64,000 nucleotides of DNA from contig JAGKQI010000067.1 in assembly GCA_018806915.1 (NCBI GenBank), positions 1-64,000 of the forward strand. Direction: 5' to 3'. This stretch comes from Phytophthora colocasiae (taxonomy: Eukaryota > Oomycota > Peronosporomycetes > Peronosporales > Peronosporaceae). Both the position numbers and the translations under genes were made by a program. The notes under the pieces were generated by a model. It saw nothing but the letters and a program-made list of their open reading frames with translations. It was not told the origin of the DNA and did not search any database. This document shows positions 53,139 through 63,881 of the stretch, piece by piece. Numbering within the stretch: the stretch's first letter is position 1; each line of letters starts with the position of its first letter.

Positions 53139-54796
53139 TCAAACCTGTGAAAAAGAAGAGAGTATGGCCCGTACCTCGTCGCTGTAAGAAGGAAGAGAGG
53201 CAAAACATAATATGGGAACTCCTTGCGGTCGAGAATGTTGTTGGCTCATATCTTCCATAGGAAGAAGCTGGGTGTCTTCAAGATCGTCTGAAAGGGTAAA
53301 GCTATGTTAGATTGTAGTGTGATCAATGTTTACCAGATATTTACCTTCTTGATCATCATCTGGCCAGCTACCAGTACTGCTCGTATCATCAACGCTATCA
53401 TGGTGGCGGCTATTGACATTTTCTGCCCTTGCTTGCCTGAGAGCAGCTTGCAAACTCTCAACTTCATGCTGCATACTGCTTATTCGCTTCTTCATAACTG
53501 TATTTTCTTGCTTCAATAGTGCGAACTCTGTTTTCAAATTTGTTTTAGAGCGGTGAGCACCAGTGATAACGGGCACAATGTTCGTACCAAATACATCCTG
53601 GCCACATCCACACCAGGCCTTAGAACCTTGGGTATTGCTTGTTTTGGTTGGACTCTTTCTACTCGTCATGTCCACGTAAGTGCTAAATTCATCTCGAATT
53701 CGAGATAAAATTCGACCATAATGCTGCAGCACACAAGCTGTGATCATCACCAAACAACTACAGGTTTGAAATGAGCAACAGTACCTCATCCTGTAACACA
53801 ATACGATCAAGTACGTCTTGGCACGCTCGCGTACGTGATAAAGTTTTCTCTGGTAACTGTAGAAATCCAAAAGACGATGCGTCAAATTCATTTGACATTC
53901 TAATTCACTCTACGTACATTTGAGCGCCCGATTTCATTCAGTCGTTCTACAAGTTCGACTTCCAATTGAACAGAGGAAGATCTGTATCCACCCACAAGAA
54001 CTGGGCTTGGGTTGATGGCAATATGAGAAGGTTCAGACATAAGAATGGAGACACTGGTCGATCGACTAGGACCAATACCGACGCCAGCAATAAATTCATC
54101 CTGGTTTTGCGTTTTGCATGTGGATGACAGAATTCCAGAGTTTTTTCGTACCAAACTCACAGAGCCATGAGAAATCACTGACGATTCAGCGTTTGGAGTG
54201 TGATACCCTTTTGATGTCCTGGTAGCAGCTTTGGAAAACGAAGTGGACCCCAAGGTTCGCAGTGCATCGACTTGTGCCTGCAACTTGTGGTTTGGGTGTT
54301 GGTATCCACTACTGGAGCTCTGCTCCATAGCGTGGAAAAGTTTCTTTCGTACGGCAGACGCTGACTGGCATCGCCTGCTTTGCAGATATTCACTCAGTCT
54401 ACAATCACATTGATTCAATGGGAAAATGACGTACGTTGGCATTTGGCGCGAACTCGACGATACCGACGAGTCGTTAGAATTTGTTGCTGCAGGCTTAGCT
54501 TTCGTCGTCACTTTGGTTACTCCAGTAGATCGAATGATGGACGTTTTACTCCGAAGGAGCCCAGGATGAAAAGCGGGTTTTGATTCGCGATCAATCTCAA
54601 TTCGTAGGTCAGCGAAGAAATCTTTCTCCGAACACTACAGAATTGCAACACGTGTGAGAACTTTGAATGTCACGATTCGCTAAATGGTTTGGTGCTGTTG
54701 GCTGGAACATATCACCTTGCCAAATACACCAAAGTGCGGATCAGTGTGTTCAGGACCATTGTTGATCGTAGAATGGGACTGACGATGATGCTGCAT
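53139..54796 (-). CDS. Coiled-coil protein of unknown function
   Basis: I do not recognise this gene. Five exons read from 54796: 54716-54796, 53918-54634, 53785-53856, 53345-53723, 53139-53287; 465 residues. The start MQHHRQSHSTINNG is preceded by an in-frame TAG. The first half is basic, Ser-rich and likely disordered. A helical stretch begins at about residue 255 (QLEVELVERLNEIG) and continues across the splice into LPEKTLSRTRACQDVLDRIV. A short Cys-bearing patch (AWCGCGQDVFG) is followed by a classic coiled coil (FALLKQENTVMKKRISSMQH, VESLQAALRQARAE). The C-terminus is acidic (DDDQEDDLEDTQLLPMED). The 3' end is the least certain, and a 36-base in-frame GT-AG stretch near 54420-54455 is probably coding. 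A centrosomal or cytoskeletal role would be a guess. Confidence 0.7.
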
Positions 54797-55062
54797 GACG
54801 TAGAGCTGTTAGCTATTGTCAATGTTCAGATTGCATCCACGTACCGACATCGCTGGCCCAGCATTGTATATGTTGCTACGCTTGCGCTGCATCACTGATT
54901 CTTCTCCTTCTGCCAGCAACAGTTCGTCCCAATTGCAACAGACCACAATGCGCTTTTTCTGCGTCCTAACAATAACTCTATTCAAAATGGAAATGCAAAT
55001 TTGGAGAAACACGACCTAGCGATACAGACGGACCTCTGTCACAAGCTGCAACTCTCCAAGTT

Positions 55063-55783
55063 TTACTCGTCATCGCTGTCGTCATCTTCCTCTTCATCGT
55101 CAAAGTGGCCCTTGCGACGATTTCGGTTCACGTGCATCATGGCAAATCGGTCTTCCACCATCGTAAGACCCTTCGGGGCAGAGACAGCAGAAGATTGAGC
55201 TTCATCTTCCTCCTCATCGTCGTTTTCCTCCTCGCCCTTTTGCTCCTCGTCACCCTCAGTAGTATCACCTTGAGTCCACGCGGGTCCTGCAGGTGAATCA
55301 TCGAATGTTGCAGGCCTGAAACAAACCAACAAACAAACTGTCACTACAATCGCAGCAACATATCTAGCAAAATATACCGTACCAGAGGTCTTTGCGCTTC
55401 AGGTTCTTAATCTGCTCCTTGTACAGAATATGCTCCACGATAGATGTAACAGCCCCCTTCTTGCCCGTTGCCGTCGTAGCCTCACCGCCATCGCCCTCGC
55501 CAACAATCAGAAAATCACCACGCTTGACCCAAATAAGCTTGCGGAACTTGGTTGGCAACATCGTCACCGACTTGGCACCATTGGCGTCCACAACCTGCGC
55601 ACAAAATAGTCAGCACCACCAAATAATAACTCTTAATTTCAGTCACCGCACCTCAAACAAGTTACTTCCTCGCAGTGCCGTGACGCGCACAATGAGTTCG
55701 TTCTCCTTAGGCTCTGGGTCTCCATACAGTACGCGCTTGGTCACGCCCTTACGATACGCACTCTTCCTTCCACTACCCGACAT
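55063..55783 (-). CDS. EIF1AD: RNA-binding protein EIF1AD (S1-like, eIF1A domain)
   Basis: Member of the EIF1AD family, whose members carry the OB-fold of eIF1A and take part in late cytoplasmic maturation of the small ribosomal subunit. Three exons read from 55783: 55652-55783, 55383-55594, 55063-55315; 198 residues, introns 57 and 67 bp. The core is clear: ENELIVRVTALRGSNLFEV, then MLPTKFRKLIWVKRGDFLIV, then VEHILYKEQIKNLKRKDLW. The family ends shortly after a conserved Trp-Pro; here WPATFDDSP continues into a long acidic tail rich in Glu and Asp (ends EEEDDDSDDE). An insert with GEGDGGEATTATGKK sits in the loop after strand five. It is divergent from the RS-rich gene with only 126 bases between starts. 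Confidence 0.9.
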
Positions 55784-55909
55784 GCTTCGAAGCCAATCAG
55801 CGAGAAAATGTGAACGTAAATTAGGTTGGACTAAAAAAAGGAGTGGACCAGAATGCCGCATCTGTAGCCAAGTGCACAAAATCGCTTTTCAATTGTTCGG
55901 AAAAAAACG
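55784..55909. promoter_or_regulatory. 126-bp bidirectional upstream region
   Basis: The starts of EIF1AD (minus) and the RS-rich gene (plus) are separated by only this stretch, so both promoters probably overlap. It contains an ATTGG (inverted CCAAT) near 55793. Confidence 0.45.
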
Positions 55910-56530
55910 ATGGCTGGAAGAGGTCGAGGACGCGCTAATACGTTGCCGGCATGGATGACCAAGCAAGGCATGAACGAACCTCCTCCTCCAGGACCTGCAC
56001 CAGGCTCACGTCCGCCTCCTTCTGCTGGTGATGGGCCACCGCCGCCACCACCAGGACGCAACGGCCAATTTGATGACGCGCCGGAGCCCCGCGGACCACC
56101 GGTGCGCAACGACATGGGTGAACCTTCGGGTGGTAAGCGGCGCTCACGCTCTCGAGGACGTGGCAATGACCATAACGGCGACTTTAGAGGTCCACCGCCA
56201 ATGCAAGAACGACCCCGATCGCGTTCTCGGGACCGTGGAAACGGAAGAGACCGGGAATATCGGGGAAACGGGCGAGAAAATGCGTACCGACGCCGCTCTC
56301 GGTCTCGTGACCGTCGGGATTACCGTGGAGACAACCGACGTGGGGGTGGAGATCGCTACGAAGACCGAGGGTATGGTTATCGAGGTCCGAGAGAAGATGA
56401 CTACCGACGCAACGAAGGCCGGCCGATGAGTAGGGAGGAGGAAGCTATGGAGCGTGGATACCGACGCCCTGCATCCAATGGACATGATGATCGCACTACT
56501 CGTAGATACGCGTCGGATTACCAGCCGTAG
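55910..56530 (+). CDS. RS/RG-rich protein with LPAWM N-terminal motif, probable splicing-related
   Basis: Single exon, 206 residues. The N-terminus MAGRGRGRANTLPAWMTKQ is nearly the same as that of the U2AF large subunit gene in this window (MAGRGRELTLPAWMKKQ). A proline-rich segment follows (PPPPGPAPGSRPPPSAGDG), then repeated Arg-Ser and Arg-Gly blocks (RRSRSRGRGND, RPRSRSRDRGNGRDR), and a Tyr/Arg/Asp-rich C-terminus. There is no RRM or other folded domain, so it is probably disordered and nuclear, and may bind splicing factors or RNA. I can place it only by composition and by the shared motif. Confidence 0.7.
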   Translation: MAGRGRGRANTLPAWMTKQGMNEPPPPGPAPGSRPPPSAGDGPPPPPPGRNGQFDDAPEPRGPPVRNDMGEPSGGKRRSRSRGRGNDHNGDFRGPPPMQERPRSRSRDRGNGRDREYRGNGRENAYRRRSRSRDRRDYRGDNRRGGGDRYEDRGYGYRGPREDDYRRNEGRPMSREEEAMERGYRRPASNGHDDRTTRRYASDYQP

Positions 56531-56793
56531 ATACTCACGAAGTGTTGATGGTTTACCCACCCACTTTTTTTTTCGTGATGCTGAAGGTTTTAATCAAATG
56601 CACGCAAGAAAGTATTCGACAAGTGCACACCTTTTTAAAGATGGTTAGAGGGTACCATAGCAGGGTGATCATTCGTAGCAACGAGTAAAATTAAACTCTC
56701 TTTCTCCGTTTATATCGGGATCTACTGTAGTCTTTCATTTCTGCCTTTTATTGTGTTTCTTGCTGCTCTTCCTTCTCTTATCAAACATGGCTA

Positions 56794-56818
56794 CAGATTT
56801 GGACGGAAAGATGTGACG
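56794..56818 (+). repeat. Left terminal inverted repeat of pogo-like element
   Basis: Matches the right repeat at 24 of 25 positions, with one T/C difference at base 21. Confidence 0.9.
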
Positions 56819-58156
56819 CGTTAGGTTTTTCTTTTGTATAGCGATGGGTACGGACACAAATGTGTGACGCTTGTAGCCATTTTAGATATATAGCCAATCC
56901 GATTACGTCAAATATAATCGAGACATGCACAATAAAATGAACCTTGGGGCAAATAAATAGTCGCATAATAGTGACTTCTATTTTTTGATAAAGTGACGAG
57001 GGTTCAATTCCCCCCATGGCCAAAATGGTAAAGTTAATCACTGACGAGTGACCTTGGTGCCAGGGTTCCAAGGCAACAGACCTGTTGACGTCCCCTGTCC
57101 CTAATTGGTCTACAATCCAGCTTTATGCCAAGCCTCTTTATGCTACTTTCACTGACGGCGTCCCATGCGGCAATCACTCGCTCAACGAGGAGCTTTCGTT
57201 TCTCGGGAGCTGAAAGACGCTGAAGCTTTAGAAGACGTTCACGGAGTGGCAGATTGCTCCTTGATCCAATCATGGTAAGCTCGTAGGATAGTGTTAGGGC
57301 GCGTAGCTTCGCTTAAAGGGCCCCATAACTCCAACATCAAGAGGCTGGAGAACAGAAGTCGTGTTTTTCGGTAGTGGGACGACCTCGGTGCCCCAAGCAG
57401 CCAGCGCCTCCTGGGCCTCCATACTAACGTGACACTTAAGATTGTCGACGTAGAGCGCAAGAGGGCCAGGAGAGCTTAGGGCGGATGATTCGGCGGATCG
57501 TTCGGCAGCGGGCTTTCATTTAGACGCCCTTCCGAGTCTATCTTGTCGACAATAGACCTTGAAGCAGAGCAGCCTCATAATTTTGTTTTAGGTATTCTCT
57601 TGTGAAGGTACCGTATTCTTCTCGAAGAAACGCCAGTACATGAGAGGTTTTTAGCGGAAAGTCATCTCTTCGCATGGCTTTGATCCACTGTACGAGCTCG
57701 TCGCAATGAGGAAACAAATTGTTTCTTCCCTGCCCCCCCAACGTACACTTAGATCGTCTATTGTTGCTGCACGCCTCCCTTATTTCAGCTTCTTGCTTTG
57801 TCCATCGATGCACCGCTGTCCTCGACTTGATACCGTGTAGCCTCGCGGCATGGGTAATTTTAATGCCAGCATTGATATCTTCTAGCACTTTAAGTTTAAG
57901 TGCGTTGGAATAGGCATTCCGACGGTCCCGATGGATCATGCACTCATCATCTATGTCATTGTCCTCCTCGCTTGAGTCGCTCCCAACTGTGCTATCGTCA
58001 CACATTCCCCACGTTCGCAAGCGGGTAGCGTCTGTGGTCTCCATTTCGATTCTAATTTTGAGTGGCTTGAGAGGGTTTGCCTGCGCAGTGATTTCATTGG
58101 ATATAAAATTTGTATACTGCCTTTTTAAAAAACCTAATGTGTCGCTGTTTAGTGTC

Positions 58157-58181
58157 CGTCGCATCTTTCCGTCCAAATCTG
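58157..58181 (-). repeat. Right terminal inverted repeat of pogo-like element
   Basis: Reverse complement of the left repeat. The first in-frame ATG of the transposase frame (KMRRTLNS) lies inside this repeat, near 58162-58164. Confidence 0.9.
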
Positions 58182-58221
58182 TACCGATCCGAGTACATTG
58201 CCTGGTTTAACACCAGCGACC

Positions 58222-60922
58222 ATGTCTCCAACTGGACCAGCTAGTGAAAATGTGACGGGCCAGGAGAAAGCTGAAACCTTGCCAAACACGAAGCCTCGAG
58301 AAGCGAAGTTGCTTTTCGCAGTTGCCAAAAATGTGGCACATGCTTCCACTGCTACTCGCACAAAGAAAGATGCTGTTCCCGACATTAAAAACCCCGTGAA
58401 TGAAGGAAAAGGAAGTATGCGAACCATATTTGGGATAATCAAACGATCCCAACTACTTTCACCGAATACACAATTGCGACGACCCGAAGACGAAGTGAAT
58501 CAACAAACAAAGCATCAAGAAACAAAAGAGATTAGACAACCCTCGACATCCGCAGAGTCTGAAAACCACATTACCACCGATAGTGCAACTAAACCCGGGC
58601 AGCATTACGTAGATGAGGTGCGCGATACCTTGGCAAAGCTTTTGACACAGTTAGACGCCGTTGATCCGAGTAAATTGCTTGCGGTGCGCTTGGGTGGTGA
58701 ACTGCGAGGTCTACTCGGGAAAGCTGAAGATGAATTTGCTGCATACGAGGCTGAATTCTTGGAGCATGCATCCAATGAAGGTGTTTCGATTGCGCTGCAA
58801 AACTTTAGGGCTTCATTAATCCAAGTGTCCTCGATTGCGGAGCGACTGCGCACTGCGAGATTCCTGCTCAATCGAACGTTCAAGGGTGAGGTTTTGTTTG
58901 CATTCCAGGAGATCAATTCGTATTATACGTCGCTTTTCATGGAACTGTCCATGGCAATAGCCCGACGATCTGGAATTGAATTGCCACTCCCTCCATCGAT
59001 AACGCCACCTCCAACACCAGAACCAGAAACGCCCGCTCCCACAGGCGATGAATTTTGCCTGGAAGCGCATCAGTATTTCTTTGGCCATGGGGTCTCCAAG
59101 AATCTTACCAAAGCTCTACAGCTCTACACGGTAAGTTTTCAGAACTTGTTTTCTTGACTGGTCTCACATCGCAATGCAACGCAGCAAGCTGCCGATCTCG
59201 GTTGTGCAATAGCCATGACTTGCTTGGGCCAAATGTACTTCGCTGGAAATGGAACTGAGAAGGATCTGCTAATCGCAGGAAAGTGGTTTGAACTCGCGTC
59301 GTCCGCAGGAGAAATCGAAGCCTGTCATCAACTGGGCCTATTGATGGTACGGTATCTCGCAGTTAAACATCTATTGTAGACTGACTGTGATCTGTCTTGT
59401 AAATCGATTCCAGTGCGAAAAAGCAGCGCATTCAAAAGACACACAGCAACATGACGAATTTCTCGCCCTAGCGCGGGTTCGCTTTACCCAGGCTGCTGAA
59501 CAAGGCCACCGCGACGCTCAGTATGAGCTTGGTAGTTCCATCCAAGTTTTCAAGGTGCCGGAGGAACGATACTAATTGATATTTGGTCTGAGCAGGTGTT
59601 TTCCACGAGAATGGTCGAGGTGGATACGATCCAAACGACATGGAAGCAGCTACATGGTTTTCAAAAGCTGCCGATCAAGGCCATACCGGGGCTGAGTCAA
59701 GTCTGGGGCGTCTTTTTCTTGTTGGAACACAGATTCACCATGATGTCGCCAAAGCAATTCACTTCCTCCAGCGTGCGGCTGCAAAGGTGCGGTGCAGTCC
59801 GGTTGTGTATCACATTTTTCCAATAGTTAATTTCTTGTATCACAACCAGAACGATTCCAGCGCTCAGACACGATTGGGTGTGCTCTTCACAACAGGAAAC
59901 GGTGTCAAGCCGGATATGGAGCGCGGAGTAGCATTTCTTCGGAGCGTACGTCCTCCAAAACTAGCAAGTAGAAGTATCTCCATACGTATCCTCGCTCACT
60001 TGACTGGCACATTTTCACTTTGTAGGCTGCAGATGCAGGTAGCAGTGTTGCAATGACACGACTTGCAAGTTTGCTGCTTCTCCCAATATCCCAAGCAATC
60101 GAAAAACCGATGACATCCAATGTACCATATCCTGCCGCTCGGTTTCGAGACCGCGAAGAATCCCACGACGAAGCACTCCGTCTACTCTTGAATGCTGGTA
60201 ATGGAGGCCATTGTGACGCGTACTATAGGCTCGGGAAACTCCTTGAGACATCGTCACTTCTTCGAGACCAGTCCGCTGCTCTTCGTTTCTATTCTAAAGC
60301 TGCAACAGCACCAACGGTAGGGCTGGACTTTGTTGAAGAGTTTGTGCCAGTTTCTCATCGTCACGTTCCAATTGTCCACTCCTTGACATTTCGTAGCCCC
60401 ATGTGCAAGCCGCTATGCGTGTAGCCACGATGCGCTACTCGGCAATCGGGTGCAAGACTGATAAATCGATATCACATCAATTCTATACGATCGCTGCCAA
60501 CGCCGGTGACGCAGAAGCTCTAAATGCTCTCGGTATTCAATCTCTTGGAAATGTCAGGTTCTCAGTCTCAGGCTTGACTCTTATGATTGCACGATGAACA
60601 GGTCTGTTGTACGAAGAAGGCGACGGATGCGAAATAAACTACCGGAAAGCCGCCGAGTGCTATCGCAGCGCCGCTGATTTGAATAGTCCGCACGCTCACT
60701 TTAACTTGGGCTGTCTTCTTTCGCACGGCAAAGGTGTCATCCGGAATCTGGACGCTGCACAGGCGCATTTCCGAAAGGTACCGAACAATCTTACCCAGTT
60801 GGAAAACAGCAAGCTTACGCTGCGTTATTCGTCTTGCACACTCAATTCTGCAGGCCACAGATCTTGGTTACTCGCTGGCGCAGCAATTTCTACTTGATGA
60901 AGATGGTGCTGCTGCTAACTGA
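58222..60922 (+). CDS. Sel1-like repeat protein
   Basis: Nine exons: 58222-59130, 59185-59346, 59414-59531, 59596-59786, 59850-59945, 60026-60316, 60397-60532, 60602-60777, 60854-60922; 715 residues. The first 270 residues are polar with a helical segment (FAAYEAEFLEHASNEG) and end in a proline-rich linker (LPPSITPPPTPEPETP). The rest is a run of Sel1/TPR-like alpha-alpha repeats, with the hallmark A-x-x-x-L-G-x-x-Y pattern: AIAMTCLGQMYFAGNGTEKD, AQYELG, AQTRLGVLFTTGNGVKPDM, EALNALGLLYEEGDGCE, AHFNLGCLLSHGKGV. Such proteins act as adaptors, for example in ER-associated degradation (Sel1/Hrd3), but there is no signal peptide or membrane helix here, so a cytosolic scaffold is more likely. The pogo-like element ends 38 bp before the start. 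Confidence 0.85.
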
Positions 60923-61081
60923 GGCAAAATGTAAAAACCACAAGCATTTATTATCGGAAAATACTGAAGTAGCTCGTAACACATGCAGTACGTACGCACG
61001 CGCCGAGTTGACCATTGTCAATGTGCCTTCACTTCAGCCAACTGTAGCAAATGGAGAAGTGCCTTCAACATACACGACTAC

Positions 61082-63078
61082 TTAGGCAAGCTCCCGACGC
61101 GCATACTTGCCTTCATCCATGTATTCGACGGCTACAGTTCTGTTTGAGAAACCACGACCGTGCAGCTCCGTGGCTGCGCTTTGGGCTGCCTGCACATCGC
61201 CGAACTCAACAAAGACCTTACCGACGGCACTAGGGATACCATCGCGCAGACGCGGTAGCAACAACGATGGCACAGCCCCAAAACGCTCACATTCGCCCTT
61301 GATGTCATCTAAAATGTCAGCATACTCTTCTTCGTCCTCAAGCTCTTCTGGTGTCACCATATTGAGCAGCACAATCACGCGAGATGGGGTGCCCAGAGGC
61401 AAACTTGGGATACCTGCCATACTCATAGCCTGCATCGCAGCACGCGACGGGTCCAGACCCAGTTCAAGACCCGTGTTCACGGTACCTGCAGCACTGGCAA
61501 CAGCCTTAGCATTTTCCTGTGACATTGCCCGGCGTACGGTAAGTGTCTTGTCTCCAAGTCGCATATCGTTCAATCCAAGGCAGGCAGCATCTGTAACGTT
61601 GATATCCATGTACTCGCAGAACCCGTAGCCCTTCGACAAGTTAGAGCTGAGTTCCTTGACAAGGTGGAATGAACGAAGTGGGCCAAACGCCTGCAGCAAC
61701 TCCTTCACTTGTTCCTCGTTGAGGTGGTACGGTAGACCACCGATGAAAATCTTACCCGGGCCATCACTTACAGTGGTAGACACGATGCCTAACGCTGCCA
61801 GGTTGAGTTGCGGGATCGGTCCCAGGTCCTTAGGAACACTCGCCGGGTTGTAGTCGTTGGGCCGACGGATTTTCAGAGGCTGGCCGTTGTACGACACACC
61901 ATCGAGATTCATGCAGGCCGTCGTCAGCTCGATAGTGCGCAGTTCCACAAAAGCAAAGTGACGCTCGCGGTTAATGTAGACAGACACAACGGATCCACCT
62001 TCCTGCTTCTCGCCTAGCGCACGGTCAATAACATCGTTAAAGAATGCAGTGATCTCTGGCTCCGCGATTTCGCCAATACCGCCAACATATAGTCGACGGG
62101 CATGGCGGGTCTGCTGCGTCTGGCCCGAGAAACCGTATCCTGCGCTAGCCTGGTGAGAGTGATTGTACGTGGGACCCGATGGGCCATTCTGAACGAGTGG
62201 AACACATCAAAAAGCAGCACACGTTAGTGGAAGTGTGAGAGTTAATCGCGCCGGTGTCCAGCACCACTCCAGGGGATTGTACAGCTACCAAGCAAGCACC
62301 ACGACGAACAGACAACGGACAACGCACACACAATGACATCGTGTCAGCCGTTGTATCTCTCCGTGCTGTTTGATTGGCGCGCTCAAGGCAATACGAGCTA
62401 GAAAAACTCACCGTCATGGGTGCAGACGAATTCTGCGGCGGGGCGAAAGATGCCGGACCCACGGATCCTGCTAGCGCCGCCATGTTTTGCTGCAGAATAG
62501 CCTGTGCTGCATAGGCTGCAGCGTTCTCTTCAGTAACTCCAGGTGGCCGCACGTCAAAGTTGGATTTCTTGCGGCGGCGCACCACGCGAGTCGAAGAGCG
62601 TGAGCGGCTGCGTCTAGACGAGCGGCGATCCGAGCGGTCGCGGGACCGACGGCGGTCTCGATCCCGGCTGCGGCTTCGACGGTCACGGGACGAGCGGTGG
62701 CGCGAGGAGCGGCGTTCTCTGCTGCGACTGCGATCGTGACGGTGCGAAGAGCGCGAGCGGCTGCGGCGACTACGATGTGAGCTGCGGCGATCGTCCGCAG
62801 GGGCCATAGGCTTAGCACTGCCGTTTGAGAACTCCTGTCGTACAGTACAAAGTTTTATTAGTACAATATTAAAAGTGTGCGTACAGACATGATGTACGTA
62901 CAGGAGCATTTGCAAACTGCGCTGGCATGGCCGGAGGCATTTGGTGCTGAGGAGGAGGAGGGTACGCGCCGCCTCGGGACGGAGGCGCAGGTTGAGGGGG
63001 AGCGCCGTACGCAGGAACTTCCGCCTGCTGCTTCTTCATCCACGCGGGCAGCGTGAGCTCACGTCCACGGCCTGCCAT
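61082..63078 (-). CDS. U2AF2: Splicing factor U2AF large subunit (U2AF65)
   Basis: Recognises the polypyrimidine tract at 3' splice sites and recruits U2 snRNP. Three exons read from 63078: 62902-63078, 62412-62834, 61082-62188; 568 residues. Introns are 67 and 223 bp. Order: LPAWM-type N-terminus and proline-rich stretch; RS domain (HRSRRSRSRSSHRHDRSRSR); the U2AF35-binding segment (KKSNFDVRPPG); RRM1 (RRLYVGGIGEIAEPEITAFF); RRM2 (GKIFIGGLPYHLNEEQVKEL, KGYGFCEYMD); and the C-terminal UHM (RVIVLLNMVTPEEL, GKVFVEFGDVQAAQSA). At the position of the human Trp that inserts into U2AF35 there is Phe. It converges with the Sel1 gene, leaving 159 bp between stops. Sure identification. Confidence 0.95.
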
Positions 63079-63339
63079 CGTACAGGTACTTGGTACTGGA
63101 GCTTGTTAATCCCACTGGACGCCGCCTCGTGGCAGATGTCATTGTATCGGGGGATTGTAATAATAAGTATTTTGTAATTTGTAAATATTGAATACGGCAA
63201 TTCATATCAATATAGAAATCAAGTTGATCAAATTAACTACTGACTTACTAATTACTGTAGAATGAATAATTATTAGAATAGACAGAATCCCAAGGATGTC
63301 TTGATTCAATTAAAGAGATGCAAACGAAGTTGAAGCAGC

Positions 63340-63684
63340 TTATGCGGCGCCACCGCAGTCGCTCATGACCTGCTGGGCAATGGCCAACGTATTAGCGTCA
63401 CTACCCGAAGGGATCTCACTCTTCCATGTGCACGACGGAAATTTCTTCAGCTCCTGGACAGCGCGCTTGCAGGCTTCTTGGGTGCAGAATTCGTGCGCTT
63501 GGTCTCCCGGAAGCCACTGGACGGGGGCGAACAGTAGTGGCGCCACGCACTCTCGTATCGAGTCGGCTAGGCCTCTCTCGTTCGTGTTGAGAGAGAAGCG
63601 CAAGTGGTAGAACCCGTCGCACGCCTTGACGCTGCACAAGGCGGCAGCTACAGCTGCAAACGTCTCCAATACGCGGACCTGCAT
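63340..63684 (-). CDS. Elicitin-like secreted protein
   Basis: 114 residues from the ATG at 63684; an in-frame ATG at 63756 would add 24 residues before the signal peptide and is less likely. A signal peptide (MQVRVLETFAAVAAALCSVKA) is followed at once by the mature domain. It has six cysteines spaced 23, 20, 4, 12 and 24 residues apart, close to the elicitin pattern (23, 23, 4, 14, 23), so three disulfides are expected. Elicitins are small extracellular proteins of Phytophthora and Pythium that bind sterols and can trigger plant defence; elicitin-like members often differ in loop lengths as seen here. It ends directly after the sixth Cys (DCGGAA), with no Ser/Thr-rich wall-anchoring tail. 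Function in sterol uptake is known for the family, not shown for this protein. Confidence 0.82.
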   Translation of the reverse strand: MQVRVLETFAAVAAALCSVKACDGFYHLRFSLNTNERGLADSIRECVAPLLFAPVQWLPGDQAHEFCTQEACKRAVQELKKFPSCTWKSEIPSGSDANTLAIAQQVMSDCGGAA

Positions 63685-63881
63685 CTTTCCGAGCGAGAAG
63701 CTTGGGAAATGGTGGATTCCATGTTTGCCGCCGGGTCCCAATGTAGAACTTTGCATAGCGACAAATCTACATGTATGCCTTAATCTTGCATAGCACTGCT
63801 AGCGACTGCCATTCATAGTGAAAAGTCGCATGTGCAAATCGAGAGACGTTCTCTCGCCAAGATCTCAAAAGGTCACAAGCG

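Larger units (their letters stand above)
56794..58181 (-). mobile_element. Pogo/Tc1-superfamily DNA transposon with intact terminal repeats and TA duplication
   Basis: The left end begins CAGATTTGGACGGAAAGATG and the right end is its reverse complement; the match extends to 24 of 25 bases. TA flanks both ends (56792-56793 and 58182-58183), the target duplication of this superfamily. The element is 1388 bp. On the minus strand, 57538-58164 encodes the N-terminal DNA-binding part: a helix-turn-helix (SNALKLKVLEDINAGIKITH, RTAVHRWTKQEAEIREAC). Near 57300-57470 another frame encodes part of a DDE domain (ALYVDNLKCHVSMEAQEALA, VVPLPKNTTSVLQPLDVGV). The section expected to carry the first catalytic Asp is missing between these pieces, and frames are broken, so it is non-autonomous. 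The right end lies 38 bp before the Sel1 gene start. Confidence 0.88.

Noticed and set aside
53900..53917. 18-base GT-AG segment after the GRSN codons in the coiled-coil gene
   Set aside because: Far too short for an intron here; the acceptor at 53857 gives a normal 61-bp intron and an in-phase helical continuation.
57000..57030. tRNA-like B box (GGTTCAATTCC) inside the pogo-like element
   Set aside because: The T-arm-like motif has no matching anticodon arm or 5' acceptor strand at the right distance, so I do not call a tRNA.
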